A stretch of DNA of 64,000 nucleotides from BS750m-G69 sp964441235 (GTDB lineage: Bacteria > Fidelibacterota > UBA2242). Position numbers and translations under genes: made by a program. Position 1 is the first letter of the stretch; each line of letters begins with the position of its first letter. Under the pieces are notes generated by a model. That model ran no database searches. It was not told the DNA's origin and saw only the letters and a program-made list of their open reading frames with translations. Positions 52,997 to 61,838 of this stretch are shown here, piece by piece. The stretch is from NCBI GenBank assembly GCA_964441235.1, contig CAYTUQ010000012.1, forward strand, positions 1-64,000. The letters are read 5' to 3'.

Positions 52997-54301
52997 TTGA
53001 ACTTTGAATTTTTAAGTCAACAAGATTCAGAAGTAATGTCCGCTATAAAAGGAGAGTTTGAGCGTGAGCGGTGGACTCTTGAACTCATAGCTTCAGAGAA
53101 TTTCGTCAGTCCGGCGGTTTTGGAGGCAGCTGGAAATGTCATGACCAATAAATATGCTGAGGGCTATCCTTCAAAGAGATATTACGGCGGCTGTGCTTCT
53201 GTTGATCAGGCGGAAAATTTGGCTCGTGATCGAGTGAAAGAATTGTTTAATGCAGAATATGCGAATGTTCAACCGCATTCAGGTTCACAGGCAAATATGG
53301 CAATATATTTTTCTTTTCTGAATGTAGGTGATACTGTTTTAGGGATGGATTTAGCCCATGGTGGACATCTCACACATGGCAGCCCGGTTAATTTTTCAGG
53401 AAAGTTGTTCAATATTGTTTCCTATGGTGTAAAGCGGGAGACCGGGAGAATAGATTATGACCGGATGGCAGTTGTTGCAAAGGAGCATAAACCAAAAATG
53501 ATAATAGCTGGTGGAAGTGCATACCCACGCTTTATTGATTTCGCAAAATTCCGTGAAATTTCTGATAGTGTCGGTGCATTTCTCATTGCTGATATTGCTC
53601 ATCCTGCAGGTTTAATTGCAACAGGATTGCATCCCAGTCCGCTTCCCTATTGTCATGCGGTTACTTCAACAACTCATAAAACATTAAGAGGACCTCGAGG
53701 TGGATTAATACTAATGGGGAAGGATTATGAAAATCCTCTCGGAATTACTGCACGTAAATCTGGCAGAACAAAAATGATGTCGGAAGTTATTGATTCTAAT
53801 GTAATGCCGGGAATTCAGGGTGGTCCGTTGATGCATATAATTGCGGCAAAAGCTGTTGCCTTTGGAGAAGCATTGAAACCTTCTTTTAAAGTTTATACCC
53901 AACAAATTATTGATAATGCAAAAGTTCTTGCTGAGGAGCTTATAAAATTTGGTTACAATCTCATTTCTGGTGGTACGGATACACATTTAATGCTTGTTGA
54001 TCTTACAAATAAGGGAATTTCAGGAAAGGCTGCAGAAAAAGCTCTTGAAGTGGCGGGAATTACTACTAATAAAAATATGGTTCCTTTTGATCAACGCAGT
54101 CCTTTTATCACAAGTGGTGTAAGAATTGGAACTTCTGCTGTGACCACTCGCGGTATGAAAAAAGATGAAATGCAGCTCATAGCAAAATTCATTGATAGAG
54201 TTCTTTCAAACCATGAAAATGAGAAAATAAAAAAATCTGTTCGTGAAAGTGTTAGGAAATTATGTGAACATTTCCCCCTTTACCAAGAAATAAATGTATA
54301 G
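52997..54301 (+). CDS. glyA: Serine hydroxymethyltransferase
   Basis: PLP enzyme converting serine to glycine and charging tetrahydrofolate with one-carbon units, which purN, purH and fmt use. ERERWTLELIASENFVSPAV, KYAEGYPSKRYYGGC, HGGHLTHG, and the PLP-lysine motif VTSTTHKTLRGPRGG. 434 residues. Starts at TTG 52997, one base after the rpiB stop, with AGAGAGG upstream. Confidence 0.96.
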   Translation: MNFEFLSQQDSEVMSAIKGEFERERWTLELIASENFVSPAVLEAAGNVMTNKYAEGYPSKRYYGGCASVDQAENLARDRVKELFNAEYANVQPHSGSQANMAIYFSFLNVGDTVLGMDLAHGGHLTHGSPVNFSGKLFNIVSYGVKRETGRIDYDRMAVVAKEHKPKMIIAGGSAYPRFIDFAKFREISDSVGAFLIADIAHPAGLIATGLHPSPLPYCHAVTSTTHKTLRGPRGGLILMGKDYENPLGITARKSGRTKMMSEVIDSNVMPGIQGGPLMHIIAAKAVAFGEALKPSFKVYTQQIIDNAKVLAEELIKFGYNLISGGTDTHLMLVDLTNKGISGKAAEKALEVAGITTNKNMVPFDQRSPFITSGVRIGTSAVTTRGMKKDEMQLIAKFIDRVLSNHENEKIKKSVRESVRKLCEHFPLYQEINV

Positions 54302-54308
54302 GTAGTTT

Positions 54309-54758
54309 ATGAAATGCCCATTTTGCAATTCACCGGATACCAAAGTAGTTGACTCTCGCACCGCTCAAAAAAATAATGCAATTAGACGAAGGCGCGAGTG
54401 TTTAGATTGTGGTCATAGGTTTACTACTTATGAGTATGTTGTTGAATATCCACTTGTGATAATTAAGAATGATGGAAGAAGAGAGGAGTATGTTAGAACG
54501 AAATTGCAAGAAAGCATAAAAATTGCTTGTAATAAGCTTCCAATATCTCCCGAAAGGTTAGAATTAATAGTTATGGATATTGAGAAAGAGATAGAAGAAG
54601 TTTCTGGTGGTGAAGTAGCTTCAAGTTATATTGGTGAACTTGTTATGAAGCACCTTAAAGAATTAAATGAAGTGGCATATATTCGTTTTGCATCAGTATA
54701 TAAAAGGTTCAGAGATCTGGATGAGTTCAAAGACCAGATAGAAAAATTTTCAGCTTAA
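54309..54758 (+). CDS. nrdR: Transcriptional repressor NrdR
   Basis: Represses ribonucleotide reductase genes using an ATP/dATP-sensing ATP-cone. N-terminal zinc ribbon CPFC (3-6) with CLDC (31-34), then RRRRECLDCGHRFTTYE; ATP-cone begins VIIKNDGRREEYVRTKLQ. 149 residues. It follows glyA by 7 bp. No nrd gene or obvious NrdR box noted in the window. Confidence 0.96.
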   Translation: MKCPFCNSPDTKVVDSRTAQKNNAIRRRRECLDCGHRFTTYEYVVEYPLVIIKNDGRREEYVRTKLQESIKIACNKLPISPERLELIVMDIEKEIEEVSGGEVASSYIGELVMKHLKELNEVAYIRFASVYKRFRDLDEFKDQIEKFSA

Positions 54759-55015
54759 ATTGATTAATGTTTTCGAAAATATTTCTTTCTAATTATTGTC
54801 ATAACGTAAAAATTGGTTCCTTCTGTTAATTGATAACGAACACCGATATGCTAAATCCTAATTTCTTCAGTTCAGTCGCCAGACGGGTCTCCGATGATTT
54901 TTAGAAACTATGACCATTAATCCGAAGAGAAGGGAACTTTTTATAAGGAATCTAAGTTTGAGAAAAGTCTTGTACTTTTTAAACTGTTAGTTTGATAGTT
55001 AAGTGAGGTAAAGTT

Positions 55016-55180
55016 ATGATTTCGGATGAATTACTTAAAATTTTAGCCTGTCCAAAATGTAAGGGTGACCTCGAATATGACCGTGAAAATGATAAATTGA
55101 TTTGCAATGCCTGTCGATTGAAGTATGAAATTAAAGATGATATTCCCATTATGCTTATTGATGAAGCTGAGAAATTTTAG
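55016..55180 (+). CDS. Trm112-family small zinc protein
   Basis: A 54-residue product: MISDELLKILACPKCKGDLE, then LICNACRLKYEIKDDIPIML. Two CxxC pairs form a zinc site, and the DIPIML ending is diagnostic of the bacterial Trm112/YcaR group. Eukaryotic Trm112 activates methyltransferases; bacterial partners are not established. GTGAGGTAAAG lies ahead of the ATG. The 257 bp before it (54759-55015) show nothing recognisable. Confidence 0.85.
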   Translation: MISDELLKILACPKCKGDLEYDRENDKLICNACRLKYEIKDDIPIMLIDEAEKF

Positions 55181-55336
55181 ATTTTAGAGAATTATTCTTG
55201 TTTCTTTGGTTGAAATACCAGTAATTTTGCCAGCAAAAATGGAGAAATTATAGAAGATTTGCTAAAGATTTTTAATAAGAATTAACGAAGAAAGATACAG
55301 TTTCGTTAAAAAGTATTTCTTTATATGGTTTATAGA

Positions 55337-55367
55337 AACCGAATGTCTTTATAATGTTCGGTTTTTT
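55337..55367 (+). terminator. Rho-independent terminator
   Basis: AACCGAA (55337-55343) pairs with TTCGGTT (55357-55363) around a 13-nt loop, running into TTTTTT. It lies between the Trm112 gene and the PorV-family gene, only about 18 bp before that gene's ATG, so it could also act as a leader attenuator. Confidence 0.65.
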
Positions 55368-55384
55368 GTTGCCAGGAGGTTTAA

Positions 55385-56614
55385 ATGAAAAAATTATTGG
55401 CTGCTTTTTTTATAGTTATAACTATGAGCTGCGTTGTATTTGCTCAAAGTGAAGCTGGTGCAATTTGGTTATTGATTAATCCAGGCGCAAGGTCCGGTGG
55501 TATGGGTGAAGCCGGAGTTGCAGTTGCAAATGATGCTTATGCCAGTTATTGGAATCCAGCCGGATTGGGTTTTCAGCATGGGCGCGAAGCGGCACTTATG
55601 CATACTAATTGGCTTCCGAATCTGGCTTCTGATATTTATTATGATTTTATTGGTGGAAGATATTTTGTCCGGAATCTTGGTACATTTGGTGGGAATATAA
55701 TCATAATGAATCTGGGTGAGCAGATAGCAATGGATGAGAGGGCTAATTATCTTGGCACATTTGCATCTTATATGATGGCTGTAACCGGATCATATGGAAC
55801 TGCACTGAGCAGGACATCATCTATAGGTGTAAGTGTTAAGATGATTCATCAACATCTTACAGATATTCTTGCAGGTGCAGAGAAGGGTAAAGGATATTCC
55901 ACTAATTTTGGATTTGATTTTGGTTATCTTAAAAAAGAATTTTTACTGAAAGGGCTCGCTTTTGGTGCAACTATTTCGAATATTGGACCAAAAATTGCCT
56001 TTATTGATGTAGCACAAGCCGACCCAATGCCTACTAATTTAAAAATAGGCCTGGCTTATACAATTAAGGGTGAATACAATAAAATATCAATAGTTTATGA
56101 TATAAATAAACTGCTGGTAGCCTCTTATCCGAACCGAGATATCGATGGTGATGGGAAAATTGGAGGCTATAATGAGCATGATAATAAGCATCCGGTTACC
56201 GGTGGTGAGTATAATAAAGATGGACGGCGAGAGACAGCTTATTCTGATGAATGGTATTTAGGAATTTTCACATCATGGATTGATGATTGGTTATTACTAT
56301 ATGATTCGGACGCTGATGGTATTGGTGATAAGGATGAAGATGGAAATACAAAGGATGGATCATTTTCGAGGGAATTTGAAAAATTGAATCATAATTTCGG
56401 AATAGAATATTGGTACTCGGATTTATTCGCTATCAGAGTGGGATTTATCTATGATAAAATGGGGAAGATCCTTATGAAAGACAAATATCCGGTTCCAACT
56501 TTTGGTGCTGGTCTGAGGTATGCCGGATTGGGATTTGACTTTGGTTATACTGCTGGAGATCCAGGTCATCCTCGTCAAAATACTATGCTATTCTCCTTAA
56601 ATATAAATTTCTAA
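55385..56614 (+). CDS. PorV/PorQ-family outer-membrane protein
   Basis: A 409-residue product with signal peptide MKKLLAAFFIVITMSCVVFAQ. The mature start AIWLLINPGARSGGMGEAGV then AVANDAYASYWNPAGLGFQ is the UPF0164/PorV motif. PorV shuttles type IX secretion cargo. It carries acidic loops DIDGDGKIGG and DSDADGIGDKDEDGN that look calcium-binding. The next gene encodes a protein with a type IX sorting domain, so cargo and porin sit together. AGGAGG precedes the ATG. Confidence 0.88.
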   Translation: MKKLLAAFFIVITMSCVVFAQSEAGAIWLLINPGARSGGMGEAGVAVANDAYASYWNPAGLGFQHGREAALMHTNWLPNLASDIYYDFIGGRYFVRNLGTFGGNIIIMNLGEQIAMDERANYLGTFASYMMAVTGSYGTALSRTSSIGVSVKMIHQHLTDILAGAEKGKGYSTNFGFDFGYLKKEFLLKGLAFGATISNIGPKIAFIDVAQADPMPTNLKIGLAYTIKGEYNKISIVYDINKLLVASYPNRDIDGDGKIGGYNEHDNKHPVTGGEYNKDGRRETAYSDEWYLGIFTSWIDDWLLLYDSDADGIGDKDEDGNTKDGSFSREFEKLNHNFGIEYWYSDLFAIRVGFIYDKMGKILMKDKYPVPTFGAGLRYAGLGFDFGYTAGDPGHPRQNTMLFSLNINF

Positions 56615-56673
56615 TTATTTGATTGAGTATTTTTTAAAATTTAATATTTGCTTCCCCAAGTATTTTCTGCAAA

Positions 56674-59600
56674 ATGATGAAAAAAATAGCCATATCAGTT
56701 TTGATACTATTGCCGTTTATACTTTTTGCCTTTAATAAGTCAAATGTATCTATAAATCCAGTATATCATAAAAGTCAGCGACTAAAAGTAAATCCTGTTT
56801 CTGGAGCGGTAAAAATTTGTGCACTTCGTATATCTTTTCCTGAAGACGATAATGATGCCACAACAGGAGACGGTAGATTTCTAATGTCTGCAGATATAAG
56901 CGATACAATCTGCCAGTCTTTTCGGATTGATCCTCCACCTCACAAAAAAGCGTATTTCAAAGACCATATTCGTGCTGCAGCTAATTACTTTTATAATGTT
57001 TCGAAAGGGCATGCAGTAATAGACACAGTAAATTCTGAAGTCTATCCTCTAATAGATAGTTTGACTTTTCAGGTTTCGCAAAAAATGGATTATTATCATC
57101 CCTTTTTGCAAGAGGATTCTATTGATGTACGACTTGCGAGACTTTTTCAAGAATCCGTACTTAAAGCTGACTCCGCTGGGATAGATTTTTCTCAATACGA
57201 GATTGTAATCATTTTTCATGCAGGTGTTGGTCAGGATTTTGATCTTTTCCTTGATCCGACGCCTTATGACATTCCTTCTGCTTACTTGAACTTAAATGAC
57301 TTCAGAATGGCTTTCGCACCTGACAACCCTAACTATGAGGGAATAGCAGTTGAGAATTCAAGTTTTTTTATTAAAGAAGGAATAATTCTTCCGGAAACTC
57401 AGAACCATTTGCTGTTCTCTAATTGGGAGGATGTTTTTGGTGATGCAACAAGTCCATGCGAATACCAGATCGGTCTCAACGGAACTTTCGCTTTTATGAT
57501 GGGATTTTACTGGGGGTTACCGAGTTTATATGATACAGAGACAGGAGCAACTGGAATAGGAAAATTCGGATTGATGGATCAAGGCTCTGCAAATTTAAAT
57601 GGACTTATACCGGCAGTACCGTCAGCCTGGTCAAGAGTCTTTCTGGGTTGGGAAGATCCTGTTATAGCTGATGTTGATCAAATTGTCAATTTGCATCATG
57701 TAGAGACTACGTCTGATACAACGGTCTGGAAAGTTCCAATAAATGATACTGAATATTTTTTAGTAGAAAACAGATATGCTTCCGTCCGACCGGGAGTGAG
57801 TTTGGATAGTATTCAATATAGAATCTACATTGAAAATGGAGAAGATGAATGGCCTTCTATTTTCCCACTGATAATAGATTCGATTGGTGCTGTATTCTCA
57901 GAACAAACAGGTGTTCTTCTCTCAGTACCAAGATATGATGTAGGCCTTCCCGGATCCGGACTGCTGATATGGCATATTGACGAATCAGTTATCAATCCAA
58001 ATCTTGCTGAAAATAGAATTAATGTGAATCGAGAACGCAGAGGTGTTGATCTTGAAGAAGGCGATGGAGCTCAGGATTTGGGTTATCCATCACAGATGCT
58101 TGGTGCCAGTGTAGATATTGGCTGGTTTTTTGACCCGTGGTTTGCAGGTAATGAGGGCTTCTGGGATATGAATCCAGAATATCCTGAAGATGAAGAGAAG
58201 CGTGTTGGATTCACCGATTACACCAATCCCTCTTCAAAAAGCAATGATTATGCCTATACGGGAATTTGTATTGATAGCATTGGTCCTGCTGGAGAGATAA
58301 TGAACTTTAGGATAAAGAGAGAGAAATCACTCGATAATTTTCCTATTTTGCTTTCTTCAGATTTAGAATTATCTGCTCCACTTGCTATTGATTTAGTTTC
58401 TAATGATAATTCAAATGAATTTATAGTAGTTTCTGATACCATTTATTTGTTTGATTTTGATGGCAATATACTTCAGAAAGTTAAACTTCCCATAAATGTT
58501 CGATTACAAAAAGTCTGTTCGTCAGCATTTTATAAGAGAGAATCTGATAATATTTTATTTGTTTTATGCCAGGAGATAGATAGCTCTTTAACTGTCTCTG
58601 CATGGTCATTAAAAGATAGAAATATTGGTTTATTAAACTATAAAAATATTCCAGATTCCAAATTAACATCAAATATTTTGTTGTCTAATGGTGAATTATT
58701 GTTTGGAACTGAGAATTTGAAATCAGAAGAATTTCAATTAAATAAATATTTGTATTTTTCAGATTCTGTTGTGTCAACAAACCCCTATGATAAGCTATTT
58801 TACTTTATAGCTGGAGGAGGAAACAATACTTTTACTTTAACAGATAATGGTGATCTTTTCAAAATCACCTCTTCTCCATTTGGGTTTACTAAAATTGGTC
58901 AGATATCGAGTGTTCCGATCGGTGAAATGGTTGTAGGTTATATAAATGAAGGGACTAATGTTGATGCTGTTGCTTGTTCAAATGATGGAATTTATCTTTT
59001 AATTGATCCGGATACTGATGATAATAAATCAATTTTTTATCCTCTTAGAACCTATTATCCAAATCCAATTCTATCTGATATAGATGGCGATGATAAAGTA
59101 GAGATAGTAATTGCTGATTCACAAAAAGTTTATGCTTTTACAAGTCAGATGATTTTGGAATCTAATTTTCCTATTTCAATTCCGAACCAATATATAGGCA
59201 AATGTTTTGATCCGTACATGCTTACTAACGATGTTAATGGAGATGGAGTTTTAGATATAATTTCAAATATAAATAATATAGGAGTTATTGCATTTAATAA
59301 ATCAGGAAAAGTCATTAATGGTTTTCCTATCGCATTTCCAAATATTAAAAAATCAACAATTTCCTTATTTAATTCATCAAAGGGTTCTGAACTAATTGCT
59401 GTCTCTAACAATGGTAAGGAGCTAATTGGCACTTTAATTGACTCTTTGTGTGTTTCTGAGAATTCTTGGTTATGCTATGGATGCAGACAAGATCGAAGTT
59501 TCTTTTATGACGTTAAAACAAAAGTTGAGGAAATTACATCCAGAAAATCCCTACTGGATAAAAAGAAGACTTTCAATTGGCCCAATCCAGTGAAAGAAAG

Positions 59601-59835
59601 TACGACAACAATCCGCTATTTCCCAAATAGGGATTGTAATATTTCTATAGATATTTACGATCTTGCAGGTGATTTTGTGGATTCGTTTAAGAATTCACAT
59701 CCTGTTGTAGGTGATTATAATGAAATAGATTGGAATGTTACAAATGTTGAAAGTGGTGTTTATTTTGCCGTTGTAAAGGCAACTAGCGGAAGTAAAACAG
59801 ACAGCAAAATTGTGAAAATAATGGTTATTAAATGA
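56674..59835 (+). CDS. M6-peptidase-like secreted protein with type IX sorting domain, active site lost
   Basis: A 1053-residue protein with a signal peptide (about 1-19). Residues about 40-560 follow the M6 (immune inhibitor A-like) layout: CALRISFPEDDN, IVIIFHAGVGQD, a closing GLLIWHIDESVI. At the place of the zinc site the sequence is FAFMMGFYWGLPSLYD (272-287) where active relatives have HExxHxLGLPDLYD, so both His and the Glu are gone. Integrin-like/VCBS blades follow (DIDGDDKVEIVIA, DVNGDGVLDII), then a C-terminal sorting domain (WPNPVKESTTTIRYF to SGVYFAVVKA). It is probably a binding or structural surface protein, not a protease. Confidence 0.85.
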   Translation: MMKKIAISVLILLPFILFAFNKSNVSINPVYHKSQRLKVNPVSGAVKICALRISFPEDDNDATTGDGRFLMSADISDTICQSFRIDPPPHKKAYFKDHIRAAANYFYNVSKGHAVIDTVNSEVYPLIDSLTFQVSQKMDYYHPFLQEDSIDVRLARLFQESVLKADSAGIDFSQYEIVIIFHAGVGQDFDLFLDPTPYDIPSAYLNLNDFRMAFAPDNPNYEGIAVENSSFFIKEGIILPETQNHLLFSNWEDVFGDATSPCEYQIGLNGTFAFMMGFYWGLPSLYDTETGATGIGKFGLMDQGSANLNGLIPAVPSAWSRVFLGWEDPVIADVDQIVNLHHVETTSDTTVWKVPINDTEYFLVENRYASVRPGVSLDSIQYRIYIENGEDEWPSIFPLIIDSIGAVFSEQTGVLLSVPRYDVGLPGSGLLIWHIDESVINPNLAENRINVNRERRGVDLEEGDGAQDLGYPSQMLGASVDIGWFFDPWFAGNEGFWDMNPEYPEDEEKRVGFTDYTNPSSKSNDYAYTGICIDSIGPAGEIMNFRIKREKSLDNFPILLSSDLELSAPLAIDLVSNDNSNEFIVVSDTIYLFDFDGNILQKVKLPINVRLQKVCSSAFYKRESDNILFVLCQEIDSSLTVSAWSLKDRNIGLLNYKNIPDSKLTSNILLSNGELLFGTENLKSEEFQLNKYLYFSDSVVSTNPYDKLFYFIAGGGNNTFTLTDNGDLFKITSSPFGFTKIGQISSVPIGEMVVGYINEGTNVDAVACSNDGIYLLIDPDTDDNKSIFYPLRTYYPNPILSDIDGDDKVEIVIADSQKVYAFTSQMILESNFPISIPNQYIGKCFDPYMLTNDVNGDGVLDIISNINNIGVIAFNKSGKVINGFPIAFPNIKKSTISLFNSSKGSELIAVSNNGKELIGTLIDSLCVSENSWLCYGCRQDRSFFYDVKTKVEEITSRKSLLDKKKTFNWPNPVKESTTTIRYFPNRDCNISIDIYDLAGDFVDSFKNSHPVVGDYNEIDWNVTNVESGVYFAVVKATSGSKTDSKIVKIMVIK

Positions 59836-59869
59836 ATAATGAGTCTACTAAAGAAAGCCACATACCAGA

Positions 59870-59940
59870 GGTATCCCATTGGGAAAATGCACATTCCAAG
59901 GGCATTCTGCTGGGGAAAACTCTTTTCACAGTTTCAAGAA
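59870..59940. repeat. Short palindromic tracts after the M6-like gene
   Basis: TCCCATTGGGA (59876-59886) is palindromic, and the ATGCACATTCCAAGGGCAT stretch follows it. It resembles the CCC/GGG repeat family near 24597, 38700 and 42095. No gene in 59836-59983. Confidence 0.5.
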
Positions 59941-59983
59941 AATTGTATATAGAGGTTAGCAATATAAACAAGGGAATAAAAAA

Positions 59984-60244
59984 ATGCCAATTGTGTCTAA
60001 ATTTTTTGGTATAATAATTCGAATGTATTATGATGAGCATCATCCGCCCCATATACATACTGAATACCAAAGAAAAAAGGCGGTTTTTGATTTTTACGGT
60101 AATATAACAAAAGGTGATTTAGGCTCAAGAACAGCTACGAAGCTTATAAGGGAATGGATAGACCTTCATCTTGTAGAGCTTAAAGAAGATTGGAATTTAG
60201 CGAGAGAGGGTAAAAGCATTAATCCAATTGAACCACTAAAATGA
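59984..60244 (+). CDS. DUF4160-family protein
   Basis: An 86-residue protein: MPIVSKFFGIIIRMYYDEHH then PPHIHTEY, RKKAVFDFYG and KLIREWIDLHLVELKEDW. The HHPPHIH cluster is the family mark. Function unknown; it commonly occurs paired with DUF2442 and is suspected to be toxin-antitoxin-like. The pair lies beside mobile-element debris. Confidence 0.85.
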   Translation: MPIVSKFFGIIIRMYYDEHHPPHIHTEYQRKKAVFDFYGNITKGDLGSRTATKLIREWIDLHLVELKEDWNLAREGKSINPIEPLK

Positions 60245-60255
60245 GGTAATAATGT

Positions 60256-60498
60256 ATGTGGAATATTAATGAATTAAAAAAGATAGAATACAAAAGTAAT
60301 TATATTTACCATGTAATATTTGATGACGGGTCAGAGGGAGATGTAGATTTCTCAAAATATTTAGATAAGGGACCAATATTTGAACCATTGAGAAAATTAG
60401 AATTTTTTAAGAAGGCCAAAATAGAAGGTGGTACAATAGCCTGGCCAAATGGAGCTGACATTGCACCTGAAACATTGTATGAAAAAGTAAATTACTAA
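60256..60498 (+). CDS. DUF2442-family protein
   Basis: An 80-residue protein: YHVIFDDGSEGDVDFSKYLDKGPIFEPLRK (in parts), ending TIAWPNGADIAPETLYE, the DUF2442 signature. It follows DUF4160 by 11 bp. Presumed partner of that protein; role unproven. Confidence 0.88.
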   Translation: MWNINELKKIEYKSNYIYHVIFDDGSEGDVDFSKYLDKGPIFEPLRKLEFFKKAKIEGGTIAWPNGADIAPETLYEKVNY

Positions 60499-60828
60499 CG
60501 TAATAAGACTTAGCACCCGACGTTATCTACAATGGTATTACTTTCGTAAAATATTTTATAAACGTCGGCGTGCAAGTCATGGTAACAATCGCTTGCACCC
60601 AAAGTCAAAAGCTGTGAGCTGATTGAGAATTTGAGAATTTATTATGTATTTTTGAAAAGTTGAAAGGTTCTTTAGTTTTCGCTCACCGTGGGTGAAGAGT
60701 TGGCCGTTATAAATAAGAAGGCGAAAATTAAATCTCACTTGTTTACTTATTTATGAAAAAATTCAGGGCTGCATGAATCGAAACGTCAATTTTAAATATT
60801 AGTAGTAATATGTTTTTGGGTGGGATGA
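60499..60828. other. 330-bp gap with imperfect inverted repeats
   Basis: CCGACGTT with AACGTCGG (near 60519-60583) and GTGCAAG with CTTGCAC (near 60570-60598) form nested inverted repeats after the DUF2442 gene. No attC core sequence is evident. From 60600 to 60828 nothing further is recognised. Confidence 0.5.
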
Positions 60829-60923
60829 ACTCCAATAGGAGTGAAATGTTTATAGTAAAATTTCTAGTAAGTAAATGAACTCCTTTAGAAGTGGCATGAA
60901 AAAAAATCACTAAAGGTGTGAAA

Positions 60924-61500
60924 ATGGCTAATACATTCACTCAAATATACATACAAATTGTATTTGCAGTTCAAGGTAGACAAAACCTAATCAAAAATGA
61001 ATATAAAGAAGAATTGCATAAATACATAACCGGTATCATTCGGAATAAGAATCAGAAAATGATTGCTATTAACTGGATGCCTGATCATTCACATATTTTT
61101 ATTGGTATTAAACCAAGTATCTCATTATCAGATTTAGTGAGAGATATTAAAAATAATTCATCGACCTTTATCAACGAAAAGCGATGGATATGGGGAAAGT
61201 TCAATTGGCAAAAGGGTTTCGGCGCATTTTCCTACGGACATTCACAAATGGATACTGTAGTAAAGTATATTAAGGGGGTGGAATATTGTAAATTTGCTTT
61301 AGTGATATATTTATATCTCATCCACCAATATATATATGATATTTTTATCATAAAGTGTTTTATTCCACTCCCTGAAAAACCAGAAGAAACATCATGTAAA
61401 GAGAACTTTCAAAGAAGAATATCTTGCGTTACTTAAAAAATTTAATGTAGAATATGACGAGAAATATTTATTTGAGTGGATTGATAATGTCCAATACTAA
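60924..61500 (+). pseudogene. tnpA: IS200-like Y1 transposase, interrupted
   Basis: Residues encode MANTFTQIYIQIVFAVQGRQ, the HUH motif in MPDHSHIFIGI, SDLVRDIKNNSSTFINEKRW, FNWQKGFGAFSYGHSQMDTV and the catalytic Tyr in VVKYIK. Two codons after that Tyr a 103-bp hairpin element (61275-61377) shifts the frame. The missing end resumes at 61378 (NQKKHHVKRTFKEEYLALLK, then YDEKYLFEWID) and stops at 61498-61500. Removing 103 bp restores the gene. As it stands a product would end near 61436 without its C-terminal helix. Confidence 0.85.
61274..61376. repeat. 103-bp hairpin element, copy C (GTGGAATA family)
   Basis: GGGGGTGGAATA (61274-61285) is inverted as TATTCCACTCCC (61361-61372), 11 of 12 paired. 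It has an AT-rich interior and no gene. It shares its GTGGAATA/TATTCCAC core and length with the 101-bp element at 6327-6427. Confidence 0.75.
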
Positions 61501-61838
61501 TGATTGTAATATAATTGATATCAACATATCACTTCTAAAGAAGTTAATCCTATTTTTCTTTGATTATACTATAAACATTTCACTCCTAACGGAGTTTAAT
61601 AGGGCTAACCTTTTAATCCAAAGTGGCACAAATCAACAATCAAACTTTTAAGATGATGCTAATACGTTTTATTGGGAGAAATAAAAAAAGAAGAATAAAT
61701 TATTTGAAGAAAAAGAAGATTACCCCGAAGGAATTCTCCGATATACATCGGAGTTCTATCTGCGGGATAAAAATAAATCTCATCCTCCCGATCCCTATTA
61801 ATCGGGCAGGGAAAAGGATCAAAAACACGAAGTGAGAA
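61501..61838. other. 338-bp gap with IS end and palindromes
   Basis: Holds the right arms of the IS200-type unit (to 61595), then CTCCGAT/ATCGGAG (near 61737-61754) and CCCGAT/ATCGGG (near 61784-61807). Open frames here (61454, 61623) are formed from repeat sequence and are not supported as genes. Confidence 0.55.

Larger units (their letters stand above)
60829..61595 (+). mobile_element. IS200/IS605-type unit with nested inverted hairpin ends
   Basis: Outer arms ACTCCAATAGGAGTGAAATG... (60829-60857) and the inverted copy at 61567-61595 match 27 of 29, with the two differences in the hairpin loop. Inner arms 60875-60898 and 61525-61548 match about 20 of 24, also with a CTTTAG-type centre. 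Each arm is itself a small hairpin (CTCC/GGAG). They enclose one Y1-type transposase gene that is interrupted. Confidence 0.75.

Noticed and set aside
60519..60600. attC-like structure after the DUF4160/DUF2442 pair
   Set aside because: Nested inverted repeats exist but the core motifs are missing and no integrase is near.
61275..61436. Programmed frameshift in the transposase
   Set aside because: The extra 103 bp have inverted ends and an unrelated translation, which is an insertion rather than a slip site.
61454..61835. Two small open frames after the transposase
   Set aside because: They overlap the IS right arms and palindromes and have low-complexity translations.
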